64,000 nucleotides of DNA from an uncultured Eubacteriales bacterium. Its GTDB lineage: Bacteria > Bacillota > Clostridia > Oscillospirales > CAG-272. Below the pieces are notes generated by a model, which worked only from the letters and a program-made list of their open reading frames with translations, did not search any database and had not been told where the DNA came from. Location: contig CAKROZ010000001.1 of assembly GCA_934373635.1 (NCBI GenBank), positions 248,001-312,000 of the forward strand, given 5' to 3'. Made by a program: the position numbers and the translations under genes. Positions 56,274-64,000 of this stretch are shown here, one piece after another. Position 1 is the stretch's first letter. The number at the start of each line of letters is the position of its first letter.

Positions 56274-58394
56274 ATGCCAAGAGAATATTCGCTTGAACAT
56301 ACCAGAAATATCGGTATCATGGCGCATATCGACGCCGGTAAAACGACGACGACCGAACGTATCCTTTTTTATACCGGTAAGACGCATCGTATCGGCGAGG
56401 TTCATGACGGCGGTGCTACCATGGACTGGATGGCGCAGGAGCAGGAGCGTGGTATCACGATCACCTCTGCCGCCACGACGTGCTACTGGATTCCTACCAT
56501 GTATCACGACGATGTCGAACATGCGAAGGAACACAAATATCGTATTAACATCATCGACACCCCGGGTCACGTGGACTTCACCGTAGAGGTTCAGAGATCC
56601 CTGCGCGTTCTCGACGGTTCGGTTACCGTCCTTTGCGCGAAGGGCGGCGTTGAGCCCCAGACCGAGACGGTCTGGCATCAGGCGAACGAGTATCACGTCC
56701 CGAGAATGGCGTACGTCAACAAGATGGACATCATGGGAGCCAACTTCTTCCGTGTTGTCGAGATGATGAAGACGAGACTTCATGCCAACGCCGTGCCGAT
56801 CCAGCTTCCCATCGGGGCTGAGTCGTCCTTCCGCGGCATCATCGACCTCATGAATATGAAAGCCGACGTCTACTACGACGACCTCGGTAAGGATATGAGA
56901 GAGGAAGAGATTCCCGAGGATATGCGCGCCATGGCGGAAGAATACCATGCCAAAATGGTGGAGTCCATCTGTGAGACGGACGAGACCCTGATGGACAGAT
57001 TCTTCAACGAAGAGGAGATTACCGTGGACGAGCTGAAGGCGGCGCTTCGTCGCGCCACCATCGCGAACGACATCGTTCCCGTTTGCTGCGGTACTTCTTA
57101 TAAGAACAAGGGCGTGCAGAAGCTGCTCGACGCCATCGTCGACTATATGCCCGCTCCCACCGACATTGAGGCGATCAAGGGCGTCAATCCCGAGACCGGC
57201 GAAGAGGATGTCCGTCATGCGGACGATAACGAGCCGTTCTCCGCGCTTGCGTTCAAGATCATGACTGACCCCTACGTCGGTAAACTCTGCTTCTTCCGCG
57301 TCTACTCGGGCGTTGTGGAGAAGGGAACCAATGTTTACAATTCCACGAAGGACAGCGACGAGAGATTCGGACGTATCCTTCAGATGCATGCGAACGAGAG
57401 AACCGATATCGATGTCTGCTACGCGGGTGACATCGCTGCCGTTATCGGTGTGAAGAACACCACGACGGGCGATACCTTCTGCGATGAGAAGCATCCCATC
57501 ATCCTCGAGAGCATGGTATTCCCCGAGCCCGTTATCCGTCAGGCGATCGAGCCGAAGACGAAGGCCGGTCAGGAGAAGATGTCGATCGCTTTGGCGAAAC
57601 TCGCCGAAGAGGACCCGACCTTCCGCACCTACACCGATGAGGAAACGGGACAGACGATTATCGCGGGTATGGGTGAGCTTCACCTCGAGATCATCGTCGA
57701 CCGTCTGCTTCGTGAATTCAAGGTGGAGGCGAACATCGGCGCACCGCAGGTTGCCTACAAGGAGACCATTCGCAAGAAGGTCGACCAGGAGACCAAGTAT
57801 GCGCGTCAGTCGGGTGGTAAAGGTCAGTACGGTCACGTCAAGATCACGATCGAGCCGAACGAGACGGGCGCGGGCTATGAGTTCGTCAATGCCGTCACGG
57901 GCGGTGCCATCCCGAAGGAATATATTCCCGCAGTCGATGCGGGTATCCGCGGCGCAATGCAGGCGGGTGTCCTCGCGGGCTACAACGTCGTTGACGTGAA
58001 GGTGACGCTGTACGACGGTTCTTACCACGAAGTCGACTCTTCCGAAATGGCATTCAAGATCGCCGGTTCGATGGCGTTCAAGGAAGCGATGCGGAAGGCA
58101 GACCCCGTTCTCACCGAGCCCATCATGAAGGTGTCGGTCACGACGCCCGACGATTATATGGGTGATATCATCGGCGACATCAACTCCCGTCGCGGTCAGA
58201 TCGACTCGATGGAGCAGATCAGCCAGGGCATCCAGAGAATTTACGCGTATGTTCCTCTCGCACAGATGTTTGGTTATGCGACCGCACTTCGTTCGAGATC
58301 GCAGGGACGTGCCGTCTATGTCATGGAGCCTCACGGATTCCAGGATGTTCCGAAGTCCATTCAGGACGAGATCATCAAAAACCGCGCGAAGTAA
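56274..58394 (+). CDS. fusA: Elongation factor G
   Basis: A 706-residue translocase GTPase. G1 is MAHIDAGKTTTTERILFYTG, G2 QERGITITSAATTC, G3 IDTPGHVDFTVEV and G4 VNKMDIMGANF. Domain II (VFPEPVIRQAIEPK), domain IV (YARQSGGKGQYGHVKI) and domain V (LAQMFGYATALRSRSQGRA) are complete. Length is standard for the main EF-G. ATG lies 27 bp after rpsG behind GAGGAGAG. A hairpin (GCGGGC-ATAAC-GCCCGC) lies between it and tuf. Confidence 0.97.
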   Translation: MPREYSLEHTRNIGIMAHIDAGKTTTTERILFYTGKTHRIGEVHDGGATMDWMAQEQERGITITSAATTCYWIPTMYHDDVEHAKEHKYRINIIDTPGHVDFTVEVQRSLRVLDGSVTVLCAKGGVEPQTETVWHQANEYHVPRMAYVNKMDIMGANFFRVVEMMKTRLHANAVPIQLPIGAESSFRGIIDLMNMKADVYYDDLGKDMREEEIPEDMRAMAEEYHAKMVESICETDETLMDRFFNEEEITVDELKAALRRATIANDIVPVCCGTSYKNKGVQKLLDAIVDYMPAPTDIEAIKGVNPETGEEDVRHADDNEPFSALAFKIMTDPYVGKLCFFRVYSGVVEKGTNVYNSTKDSDERFGRILQMHANERTDIDVCYAGDIAAVIGVKNTTTGDTFCDEKHPIILESMVFPEPVIRQAIEPKTKAGQEKMSIALAKLAEEDPTFRTYTDEETGQTIIAGMGELHLEIIVDRLLREFKVEANIGAPQVAYKETIRKKVDQETKYARQSGGKGQYGHVKITIEPNETGAGYEFVNAVTGGAIPKEYIPAVDAGIRGAMQAGVLAGYNVVDVKVTLYDGSYHEVDSSEMAFKIAGSMAFKEAMRKADPVLTEPIMKVSVTTPDDYMGDIIGDINSRRGQIDSMEQISQGIQRIYAYVPLAQMFGYATALRSRSQGRAVYVMEPHGFQDVPKSIQDEIIKNRAK

Positions 58395-58487
58395 TTTTGC
58401 GCAAGCGTTTCCGCCGCGGGCATAACGCCCGCACGGAGACTCCCTTAAATCAAAAATTAAAAAATATATTCTTAGGAGGATATTAAA

Positions 58488-59693
58488 ATGGCAAAGGCAA
58501 AATTCGAAAGAACCAAACCCCATGTGAATATCGGTACCATCGGTCACGTTGACCACGGTAAGACCACTCTGACCGCCGCTATCACCAAGTACCTTTCTCT
58601 GACGAACAGCAACATCGACTTCCTCGCTTACGACCAGATCGATAACTGCCCCGAAGAGAAGGCTCGTGGTATCACAATCAACTCGAGACACGTTGAGTAT
58701 GAAACCGAGAAGCGTCACTATGCGCACGTTGACTGCCCGGGCCACGCCGACTATGTTAAAAACATGATTACCGGTGCTGCTCAGATGGACGGCGCGATCC
58801 TCGTCGTTGCAGGTACCGACGGCCCTCTTGCTCAGACCAGAGAGCACGTTCTTCTTGCCCGTCAGGTCGGCGTTCCTGCCATCGTTGTCTTCATGAACAA
58901 GGTTGACATCGTTGACGACCCCGAGCTTCTTGACCTCGTTGAGATGGAGATCCGTGACCTCCTGAACGAGTACGACTTCCCGGGCGACGACATTCCGATC
59001 ATCCGTGGTTCCGCCCGTGTTGCTCTCGAGTCTCCGAGCAAGGATCCGAACGCTCCCGAGTACGCTTGCATCAAGGAGCTCATGGATGCTGTTGACAGCT
59101 ATATCCCGACGCCCGACAGAAAGGCAGACCTGCCCTTCCTTATGCCCGTCGAGGATGTCTTCTCGATCTCCGGCCGTGGTACGGTTGCTACCGGTCGTGT
59201 TGAGAGAGGTACCGTTAAGATGGCTGACGTCGTTGAGATCGTCGGTTTGAAGGAAGAAAAGACCCAGACAGTCGTTACCGGTATCGAAATGTTCCACAAG
59301 ATGATGGACTTTGCAGAAGCCGGCGATAACGTTGGTCTTCTTCTCCGCGGCGTTGACAAGAAGGGCATCGAAAGAGGCCAGGTTCTTGCGAAGCCCGGTT
59401 CGATCCACCCCCACACCAAGTTCGTAGGTCAGGTCTACGTTCTTACCGAAAAGGAAGGCGGCCGTTCGAAGCCCTTCTTCTCGGGTTACAGACCTCAGTT
59501 CTACTTCAGAACGACCGACGTTACCGGTGTCATCACGCTTCCCGAAGGTGTTGAAATGTGCCGCCCCGGCGACAACGTTAACATGACTGTGGAGCTTATC
59601 AGCCCCATCGCTTGCGAGAAGGGTCTTCGCTTCGCTATTCGTGAAGGCGGCAGAACCGTTGGTTCGGGCGTCGTTTCCGAGATCATCGCGTAA
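58488..59693 (+). CDS. tuf: Elongation factor Tu
   Basis: A 401-residue GTPase that delivers aminoacyl-tRNA. G1 is GHVDHGKTTLTAAITKYL, G2 RGITINSRHVEYET, G3 DCPGHADYVKNMI and G4 MNKVDIVDD. Domains II and III are complete (GRGTVATGRVERG, YRPQFYFRTTDVTG, GLRFAIREGGRTVG). AGGAGGAT lies before ATG. Unlike most Clostridia the switch-proximal region reads VAGTDGPLAQTREHVLLARQ and the C-terminal strand LISPIACEKGLRF. Codons ending in T, such as GTT and CTT, are commoner than in rpoB. A strong bidirectional-looking terminator follows. Confidence 0.97.
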   Translation: MAKAKFERTKPHVNIGTIGHVDHGKTTLTAAITKYLSLTNSNIDFLAYDQIDNCPEEKARGITINSRHVEYETEKRHYAHVDCPGHADYVKNMITGAAQMDGAILVVAGTDGPLAQTREHVLLARQVGVPAIVVFMNKVDIVDDPELLDLVEMEIRDLLNEYDFPGDDIPIIRGSARVALESPSKDPNAPEYACIKELMDAVDSYIPTPDRKADLPFLMPVEDVFSISGRGTVATGRVERGTVKMADVVEIVGLKEEKTQTVVTGIEMFHKMMDFAEAGDNVGLLLRGVDKKGIERGQVLAKPGSIHPHTKFVGQVYVLTEKEGGRSKPFFSGYRPQFYFRTTDVTGVITLPEGVEMCRPGDNVNMTVELISPIACEKGLRFAIREGGRTVGSGVVSEIIA

Positions 59694-60382
59694 TTCGGTT
59701 CTTCCGATTGCGTAAGATAGAGAGATCTATCTTTCATAAAAATAACGACCATCCCTCGGGATGGTCGTTATTTTTTGCGCTTAGCCCCGCATTTCTCCGC
59801 GCCCTGCTCGCCTGCACACTGCGTTTTGCCACGCACTTCGCCGCGCCCTGCTTTGCTCTACGCTTTGTCCGCGCTTCGCTTGCAACATGCTCGCTTGCGC
59901 TGCTATACTGCTGTGTATCGATCCCTTGCTTTTTCACGCACTTTGCGGCAATTTCGGAAGACACAGCTTTGTGTTCTGTGCAATTCTTGCGGCAGTTTTC
60001 AAAAGATGCTTCTATGACCCGTAATTCTTCTGCGGCGATGAAAGATGTTTCTATGCCCGCGCAATCCTTCCGTGACGTTTTTTGGGGGGCGATTCTATAC
60101 TCTCTGCCGTGTTATGACACACCATCCGCGTTTTTGCTTTATCTGTGCCTTCTTCAATTGCCCAATACATTTTCTTTCGTGCAAAGAGAAAAAACACCGA
60201 CTTTCGGTAGAAAATAAAGATTTTTACCGTCATAAGCCTCTTGTTTCGGAAGAGAAAAAGATGCCTTGCACGAGTGTCACGGGTGAAAAGTCTACCGATT
60301 CATAATACCGTCCGTGCCCTTGTCATAAAGCGGAGGGGTGACGCATAGGATGTGACGAAACGAAATTCTTCGGAGGCATACT
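59694..60382. other. Long non-coding spacer between tuf and the SipL-like gene
   Basis: About 690 bases. After the tuf terminator, 59777-59950 is low-complexity GC-rich sequence with a repeated CCGCGCCCTGCT (59797 and 59841) and many GCTCGC/GCTTGC words. The rest has no convincing gene: open frames exist on both strands but without ribosome sites or protein-like composition. No known structured RNA was recognised. The last 100 bases hold the ribosome site of the next gene. Confidence 0.5.
59738..59776 (+). terminator. Terminator of the str operon
   Basis: An 18-bp arm ending GACCATCCC (59738-59755) pairs with GGGATGGTC... (59758-59775) with a two-base loop in the drawn form, followed by T-rich sequence. 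Confidence 0.9.
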
Positions 60383-61933
60383 ATGAAAAACACCTTTCAG
60401 AAAGAGTGCGGCGCGGATGCCGTCTATACGGAAAGCTCGTGCGAATACGTTCTTCCCGATTATCAGGGGGACGTGAAAAAGATTCTGTCCGCGGAGGCAA
60501 AGGTCACCCCGTCCGGCAAATTTGTCGGAAGCTCCGATGTTGAGTTTGCGGGAATTGTCGCCTATGAGGTTCTTTACGCGGACAGTGAGGGAAAGCTCAC
60601 CAACGCATCCTTCACCTCGGATTATGAGGTCTCGCTCCCGATCTCGGAGGAGGGGTATCTCGACGCGGCGGCGGATACTACCGTGCAGAACCTTTCCCTG
60701 CGTCTCTCGGGTCCACGCAAAATTACGGCGAAATGCGCGCTTGCCACACATGTCAGCCTGCGCGAGAGCGAAACGATCGGCGTAAACGGTACCGCCTTTG
60801 AGGACGGTCACGCCCCCGAGACAAGAGAGATGCCGATCATGATCCGTTCCCGCGCCTTCGGGAACGGGGGCGAGCGGGAATACGCCGACGAAATGGTGCG
60901 CCTCGACGGGATCCCGCCCGAGGAGGTAGAGGTTATCGCCGCAGGCGGCAGCGTCACCGTTAACCATGCCGAGGGCGTCGAAGGAGGCGTCCTTTTGCAG
61001 GGAACGATCACCTTTACCGCCATTGTCAGAAGCGGCGATCAGCCGCCCTTCGGTATTAAAAAGGAGATTCCCTTTGAGGAAATGATTCCGATCGAAGGAA
61101 CCGCCGCACGCACCGCCGCCACCGCGGGCGGACGCCTGACCTCGGTCTCTACCGCCGTGAACGCGGATCCCGAGGGCGGAAGCGTCATTACTGTCAGCGG
61201 CGTCGCGGAATATGCCGCCGCCACCGATGACAATGTTCCGATCTCGGTCGTCACCGACGCCTATCTCAAGGAGGCAGAGAGCGACGCCGGGTATCGCGAC
61301 TTCCGTTATGAGGAGTTCCTCGCTTCGACGACCGAACCGCTTACCCTGAGTGGGGAATACACACCGAAGGAAGACGAAGATGTCCTTCGCGATATTTTCC
61401 TGACAACTGCGGAAGTTCGCATGAGCGAGAAGAGCGCCGAGAAGAATCTCGTCACGCTCGGCGGCGATTGTACCTTCCGTGCGGTCGGTTGCATCGTGGC
61501 GGAGGACGGTGGCGTCAGCTACGGCAATGTGAAATTTACCACGCCCTTCACCGCCGCGGTGAAACTGCCCGTTAACCTTCCGACCGATGCAAAGATTGAA
61601 TGTACCCTCGTTCCGACCGACGCTACGGCAAAGCTGAACGGAGATACGGTGGAAGCCGAATGTCGCGTTGCCTGCACACTCACGGTCGGGGAAGAGAAGA
61701 GCGTCCGCATCCTCGACTCCTTACAGGCAGGCGCACCGTATGAGGACGCGGGACATGAAACCAAGATCACCGTCTGCTATCCCGCTCCCGAGGATACCCT
61801 TTGGAGCGTAGCGAAACGCTATCATACCTCCGTCACCAAGGTCGCCATCGATAATGCCTTGACCGAAGAGGTCATGAGCCACGCGGGCGAAAGCGGAAGC
61901 CTCGCCGGTACGCGAAAACTCTTCATCGAGTAA
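60383..61933 (+). CDS. SipL-like spore coat morphogenesis protein (SPOCS domains plus LysM)
   Basis: A 516-residue protein with three DUF3794/SPOCS-type beta domains (about residues 8-125, 150-295 and 305-440) and a C-terminal LysM-like segment (ITVCYPAPEDTLWSVAKRYHTSVTKVAIDN, about 465-500). This order and length match clostridial SipL, which binds SpoIVA through its LysM part and anchors the coat to the forespore. Examples of SPOCS features are DYQGDVKKILSAEAKV in the first domain and SGEYTPKEDEDVLRDIFLTTAEV in the third. No membrane segment is present. TTCGGAGG precedes the ATG. Promoter not identified; a mother-cell sigma factor is expected. A general SPOCS/LysM protein other than SipL remains possible. 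Confidence 0.83.
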   Translation: MKNTFQKECGADAVYTESSCEYVLPDYQGDVKKILSAEAKVTPSGKFVGSSDVEFAGIVAYEVLYADSEGKLTNASFTSDYEVSLPISEEGYLDAAADTTVQNLSLRLSGPRKITAKCALATHVSLRESETIGVNGTAFEDGHAPETREMPIMIRSRAFGNGGEREYADEMVRLDGIPPEEVEVIAAGGSVTVNHAEGVEGGVLLQGTITFTAIVRSGDQPPFGIKKEIPFEEMIPIEGTAARTAATAGGRLTSVSTAVNADPEGGSVITVSGVAEYAAATDDNVPISVVTDAYLKEAESDAGYRDFRYEEFLASTTEPLTLSGEYTPKEDEDVLRDIFLTTAEVRMSEKSAEKNLVTLGGDCTFRAVGCIVAEDGGVSYGNVKFTTPFTAAVKLPVNLPTDAKIECTLVPTDATAKLNGDTVEAECRVACTLTVGEEKSVRILDSLQAGAPYEDAGHETKITVCYPAPEDTLWSVAKRYHTSVTKVAIDNALTEEVMSHAGESGSLAGTRKLFIE

Positions 61934-62134
61934 CAGCGAGCACCCTTGCCGAAAGCAAAACAATGCCGTTCGAAAGGCGATTGCAGTCCGCTAAGTAAAA
62001 ATCCTCGCTGACAAGCGGGGGGCGGGCGGAAGCTATCGCCGATAAGTAAGCACAGTGCTGCCCGTCCGGCAAAAATCGTTACCGACAAGTAAAAGCGTCC
62101 ACGATCCGCTAAGCGGAAAACGCACGCAAAAGCA

Positions 62135-62175
62135 AAAAAATCCGAAGGAGATTTAAGGATCTCCTTCGGATTTTT
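62135..62175. terminator. Bidirectional terminator between SipL-like gene and polA
   Basis: AAAAATCCGAAGGAGAT (62136-62152) pairs with ATCTCCTTCGGATTTTT (62159-62175), six-base loop, A-run and T-run on the two sides. It can end both converging genes. Confidence 0.9.
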
Positions 62176-62233
62176 GGTAGAAAATAAAGATTTATTCGAT
62201 GATGCGCCTGTTTTTCGGTGAAAAGCGAGAAGC

Positions 62234-62346
62234 GCTCGCTTTCGCTTCGACGAAAGGAAAAAAACGCTTATTTTCGCTTCGCGGAGGGGATGCTCGCTTC
62301 CGCTTCGACGGCGGGAAAAACGCTCATTTTCTCTTCGGCATCGGGG
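62234..62346. repeat. Two degenerate 55-58-bp tandem repeats
   Basis: Unit 1 is 62234-62291 and unit 2 is 62292-62346. Both start GCTCGCTT[TC]CGCTTCGACG and share a GGAAAAA..ACGCT[TC]ATTTTC core. Confidence 0.6.
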
Positions 62347-62415
62347 CACGAATTGCCGAAAACGTTCGCTCTTCCGAAGCACCGATGGCAAAAGGGAAGA
62401 AAGCCCTTCCGCCCG

Positions 62416-64000
62416 TCAATCCAGCTCCTTCTGTTCGAGCCAGTTTTTCCCCGCCGAGACATCGACTGTCAGCGGGACGGAAAGCGTGACCGCGTGCTCC
62501 ATTTCTTCTTTCAGGAGCTTTGCCGCACGTTCCACCTGATCGTCACGCACTTCGAGAATCAATTCGTCGTGCACCTGCATGACGAGTCGTGCGTCGAGCC
62601 CTTCCTTGTCGAGTCGGTTTGAAACACGGATCATCGCCGTCTTGATAATGTCCGCGGCGGTGCCCTGAATGGGCGCATTCATTGCCACCCGCTTGCCAAA
62701 CGCGCGAAGATTGGCATTCTGCGCCGATAGCTCGGGAATATAGCGCCGCCTTCCGAAGAGCGTCACGGAATATCCGTGCTCTTCCGCCTCCTTGACGGCG
62801 CGGTCGAGATAGGCGTCAATGTCCAGATAATTGTGCTTGTAATTCTGAATATAGGCGGTCGCCTGCTTTACCGTCGTGCCGATGTCTTTCGCTAGGGAGA
62901 AGCCGCCGATGCCGTACACGATACCGAAATTGACCGCCTTTGCCCGCTTGCGGAGCTCGTCGGTCACCGCTTCCTCGGGGACGCCGAAGACTGCCGCCGC
63001 CGTCTTGCGGTGAATGTCCTCACCGTTACGGAAGGCGTCCTGCATTTTCTCGTCCCCCGAAATGTGGGCGAGCAGGCGGAGCTCAATCTGCGAGTAGTCC
63101 GCATCCACCAGGGAATAGCCCTCTTTGGCGATGAAATAGCGGCGCATTTCACGTCCCATTTTGGTGCGGATCGGAATGTTCTGGAGGTTCGGGTCGGCAC
63201 TGGAGAGCCGTCCCGTCGCCGTCAGCGTCTGCTTGAAGTCGGTGTGAATCCGATGCTCCGCATCCGCCGCTTCCACGAGCGCTACGGCATACGTACTGCG
63301 CAGTTTCGTCACCTGTCGGTATTCCAGTATATCCTCGACGATCGGCGCGTAACCGCGAAGCTCTTCGAGCGTCTCCGCATCGGTCGAGTACCCGCTTTTT
63401 GTCTTTTTCTTTCCGCAGGACAAGCCGAGCTTTTCAAAGAGAACCTCGCCGAGCTGTTTCGGTGAATTGATATTGAAGACCTCGCCCGCCTGCATATAAA
63501 TGCGGTCGGTCAGCTCTTTGGCAAGCCCGTCCAATGCTTCGCCGAACGAGCGCATCCCCTCCGTGTCGATACGGAAGCCTGTTTCTTCCGTCCTCGCAAG
63601 GATGGGAAGCAAGGGAATCTCGAGGTCGTCGAGAACGGCAAGCTCCCCGTCCGCGGTCACCTTTTCCCGCATGACACGCTCCAAAGCGAAGAGATGTGCG
63701 GGAGCCGCACCTTGCGGCGTTACGCCGAGGAACATCGAGAAGAGGGAAGAGAGCGTCGTGTTTCCGCTCCCGGGATTGAGTACATACGCATACAGGGAAA
63801 GGTCGAGAAAACGTATATCATGCCCGATGACAACACCCGCATCCGTGAGCCTGTGCCATAGCCGCTTTCCCTCAAAAGTGAGTACGTCCCGCTTCCCCGA
63901 AAGCAGAGGGGCGAGCAAAGAAAGCTCTCCCGTAAAACGGTAGCTTTTCTCGCCATCCGAGAGAAACATATTCTCTTCGCCTTCCAAAACCGCGACCTGC
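62416..64000 (-). CDS. polA: DNA polymerase I, C-terminal part (5' end cut by window)
   Basis: The frame stays open to the window edge, so only about the last 527 residues are visible. The polymerase domain is complete: motif A LVDADYSQIELRLLAHISGD, motif B RKRAKAVNFGIVYGIGG, motif C MQVHDELILEV, and GRLSSADPNLQNIPIRT in the thumb-palm region. The visible part upstream (ITGHDIRFLDL-like, here VIGHDIRFLDLSLYAYVLNPG) is the end of the 3'-5' exonuclease-like domain. It lacks obvious catalytic acidic residues in the portion seen, as in Taq and Bacillus enzymes. The 5' nuclease domain is outside. It converges on the SipL-like gene. Confidence 0.95.
   Translation of the reverse strand, partial: QVAVLEGEENMFLSDGEKSYRFTGELSLLAPLLSGKRDVLTFEGKRLWHRLTDAGVVIGHDIRFLDLSLYAYVLNPGSGNTTLSSLFSMFLGVTPQGAAPAHLFALERVMREKVTADGELAVLDDLEIPLLPILARTEETGFRIDTEGMRSFGEALDGLAKELTDRIYMQAGEVFNINSPKQLGEVLFEKLGLSCGKKKTKSGYSTDAETLEELRGYAPIVEDILEYRQVTKLRSTYAVALVEAADAEHRIHTDFKQTLTATGRLSSADPNLQNIPIRTKMGREMRRYFIAKEGYSLVDADYSQIELRLLAHISGDEKMQDAFRNGEDIHRKTAAAVFGVPEEAVTDELRKRAKAVNFGIVYGIGGFSLAKDIGTTVKQATAYIQNYKHNYLDIDAYLDRAVKEAEEHGYSVTLFGRRRYIPELSAQNANLRAFGKRVAMNAPIQGTAADIIKTAMIRVSNRLDKEGLDARLVMQVHDELILEVRDDQVERAAKLLKEEMEHAVTLSVPLTVDVSAGKNWLEQKELD

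Larger units (their letters stand above)
61934..62415. other. Convergent spacer between SipL-like gene and polA
   Basis: About 480 bases with no gene. 61990-62125 has several AAGTAAAA-like words (CTAAGTAAAAATC, GATAAGTAAGC, GACAAGTAAAAGC). A bidirectional terminator lies at 62135-62175, and a degenerate tandem repeat at 62234-62346. Confidence 0.55.

Noticed and set aside
55755..59414. A 1219-codon open frame antisense to rpsG, fusA and tuf
   Set aside because: It is a shadow of the codon bias in highly expressed genes; composition is not protein-like and there is no ribosome site. The sense genes are certain.
59708..60217. A 169-codon plus-strand frame after tuf (Cys/Phe/Leu-rich)
   Set aside because: It starts before the tuf terminator hairpin and reads through it, has no ribosome site, and consists of low-complexity sequence.

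Overview
The window reads as chromosomal DNA of a spore-forming Clostridia-type Firmicute (Bacillota) with fairly high GC, probably an uncultured gut or other anaerobic lineage. The taxonomic signs are a complete spoIIIAA-AH sporulation operon, a SipL-like spore coat protein, a str operon (rpsL-rpsG-fusA-tuf) next to rpoBC, many TTG and GTG starts, strong Shine-Dalgarno sites, and many sigma-A promoters with TTGACA/TATAAT-like hexamers 16-18 bp apart. The organism is an inference from gene content; there is no rRNA gene here to settle it. Both window ends cut genes: a giant secreted protein on the left and polA on the right.

Layout. 1-9.6 kb is a carbohydrate region: a giant secreted helical protein with a LamG-like domain, a secreted heparinase II/III-type polysaccharide lyase, and a convergent 2-keto-3-deoxygluconate kinase that could use the uronate-derived product. 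9.6-14.8 kb holds an AbrB-like regulator divergent from the eight-gene spoIIIA operon (mother-cell channel/ATPase complex). 14.8-19.1 kb has an archaeal/fungal-type aspartate-semialdehyde dehydrogenase, a LysR regulator and three tandem paralogous lipoproteins. A CAT-anticodon tRNA lies at 19.4 kb. 20-25.6 kb has two compact membrane operons: DUF5058 + membrane partner + M20 peptidase, and DUF1538 + a leader ORF + a double PII-like protein. 25.6-29.5 kb has pyruvate kinase, cardiolipin synthase and a NagD-like HAD phosphatase. 29.8-32.2 kb is feoAB. A MITE-like palindromic element follows, then a LysR gene and the methionine ABC transporter metQNI (32.5-36.2 kb). 36.3-41.4 kb has a small hypothetical gene and, on the minus strand, a secreted sialate O-acetylesterase/LamG protein with a BspA-type leucine-rich-repeat lipoprotein. 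41.7-45.5 kb has prfC, trmB and a double-length RadC. 45.9-59.7 kb is rpoB-rpoC, a family 2 glycosyltransferase, and rpsL-rpsG-fusA-tuf. 60-64 kb has the SipL-like protein and the C-terminal part of DNA polymerase I.

The most striking item is the substrate-binding protein of the methionine transporter (33531-34388). Its mature sequence is a circular permutation of the normal MetQ/NlpA order: the half that is normally C-terminal comes first, then a new linker, then the half that is normally N-terminal, all behind an intact lipoprotein signal and promoter. Other items worth a second look are the tandem-fused RadC, the PII-like double domain coupled by a TAATG overlap to a 21-codon ORF beside DUF1538, the three-gene DUF5058/peptidase operon, the tandem lipoprotein family, and several degenerate repeat tracts in the longer intergenic spacers. 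No CRISPR array, insertion sequence, prophage or rRNA gene was seen.
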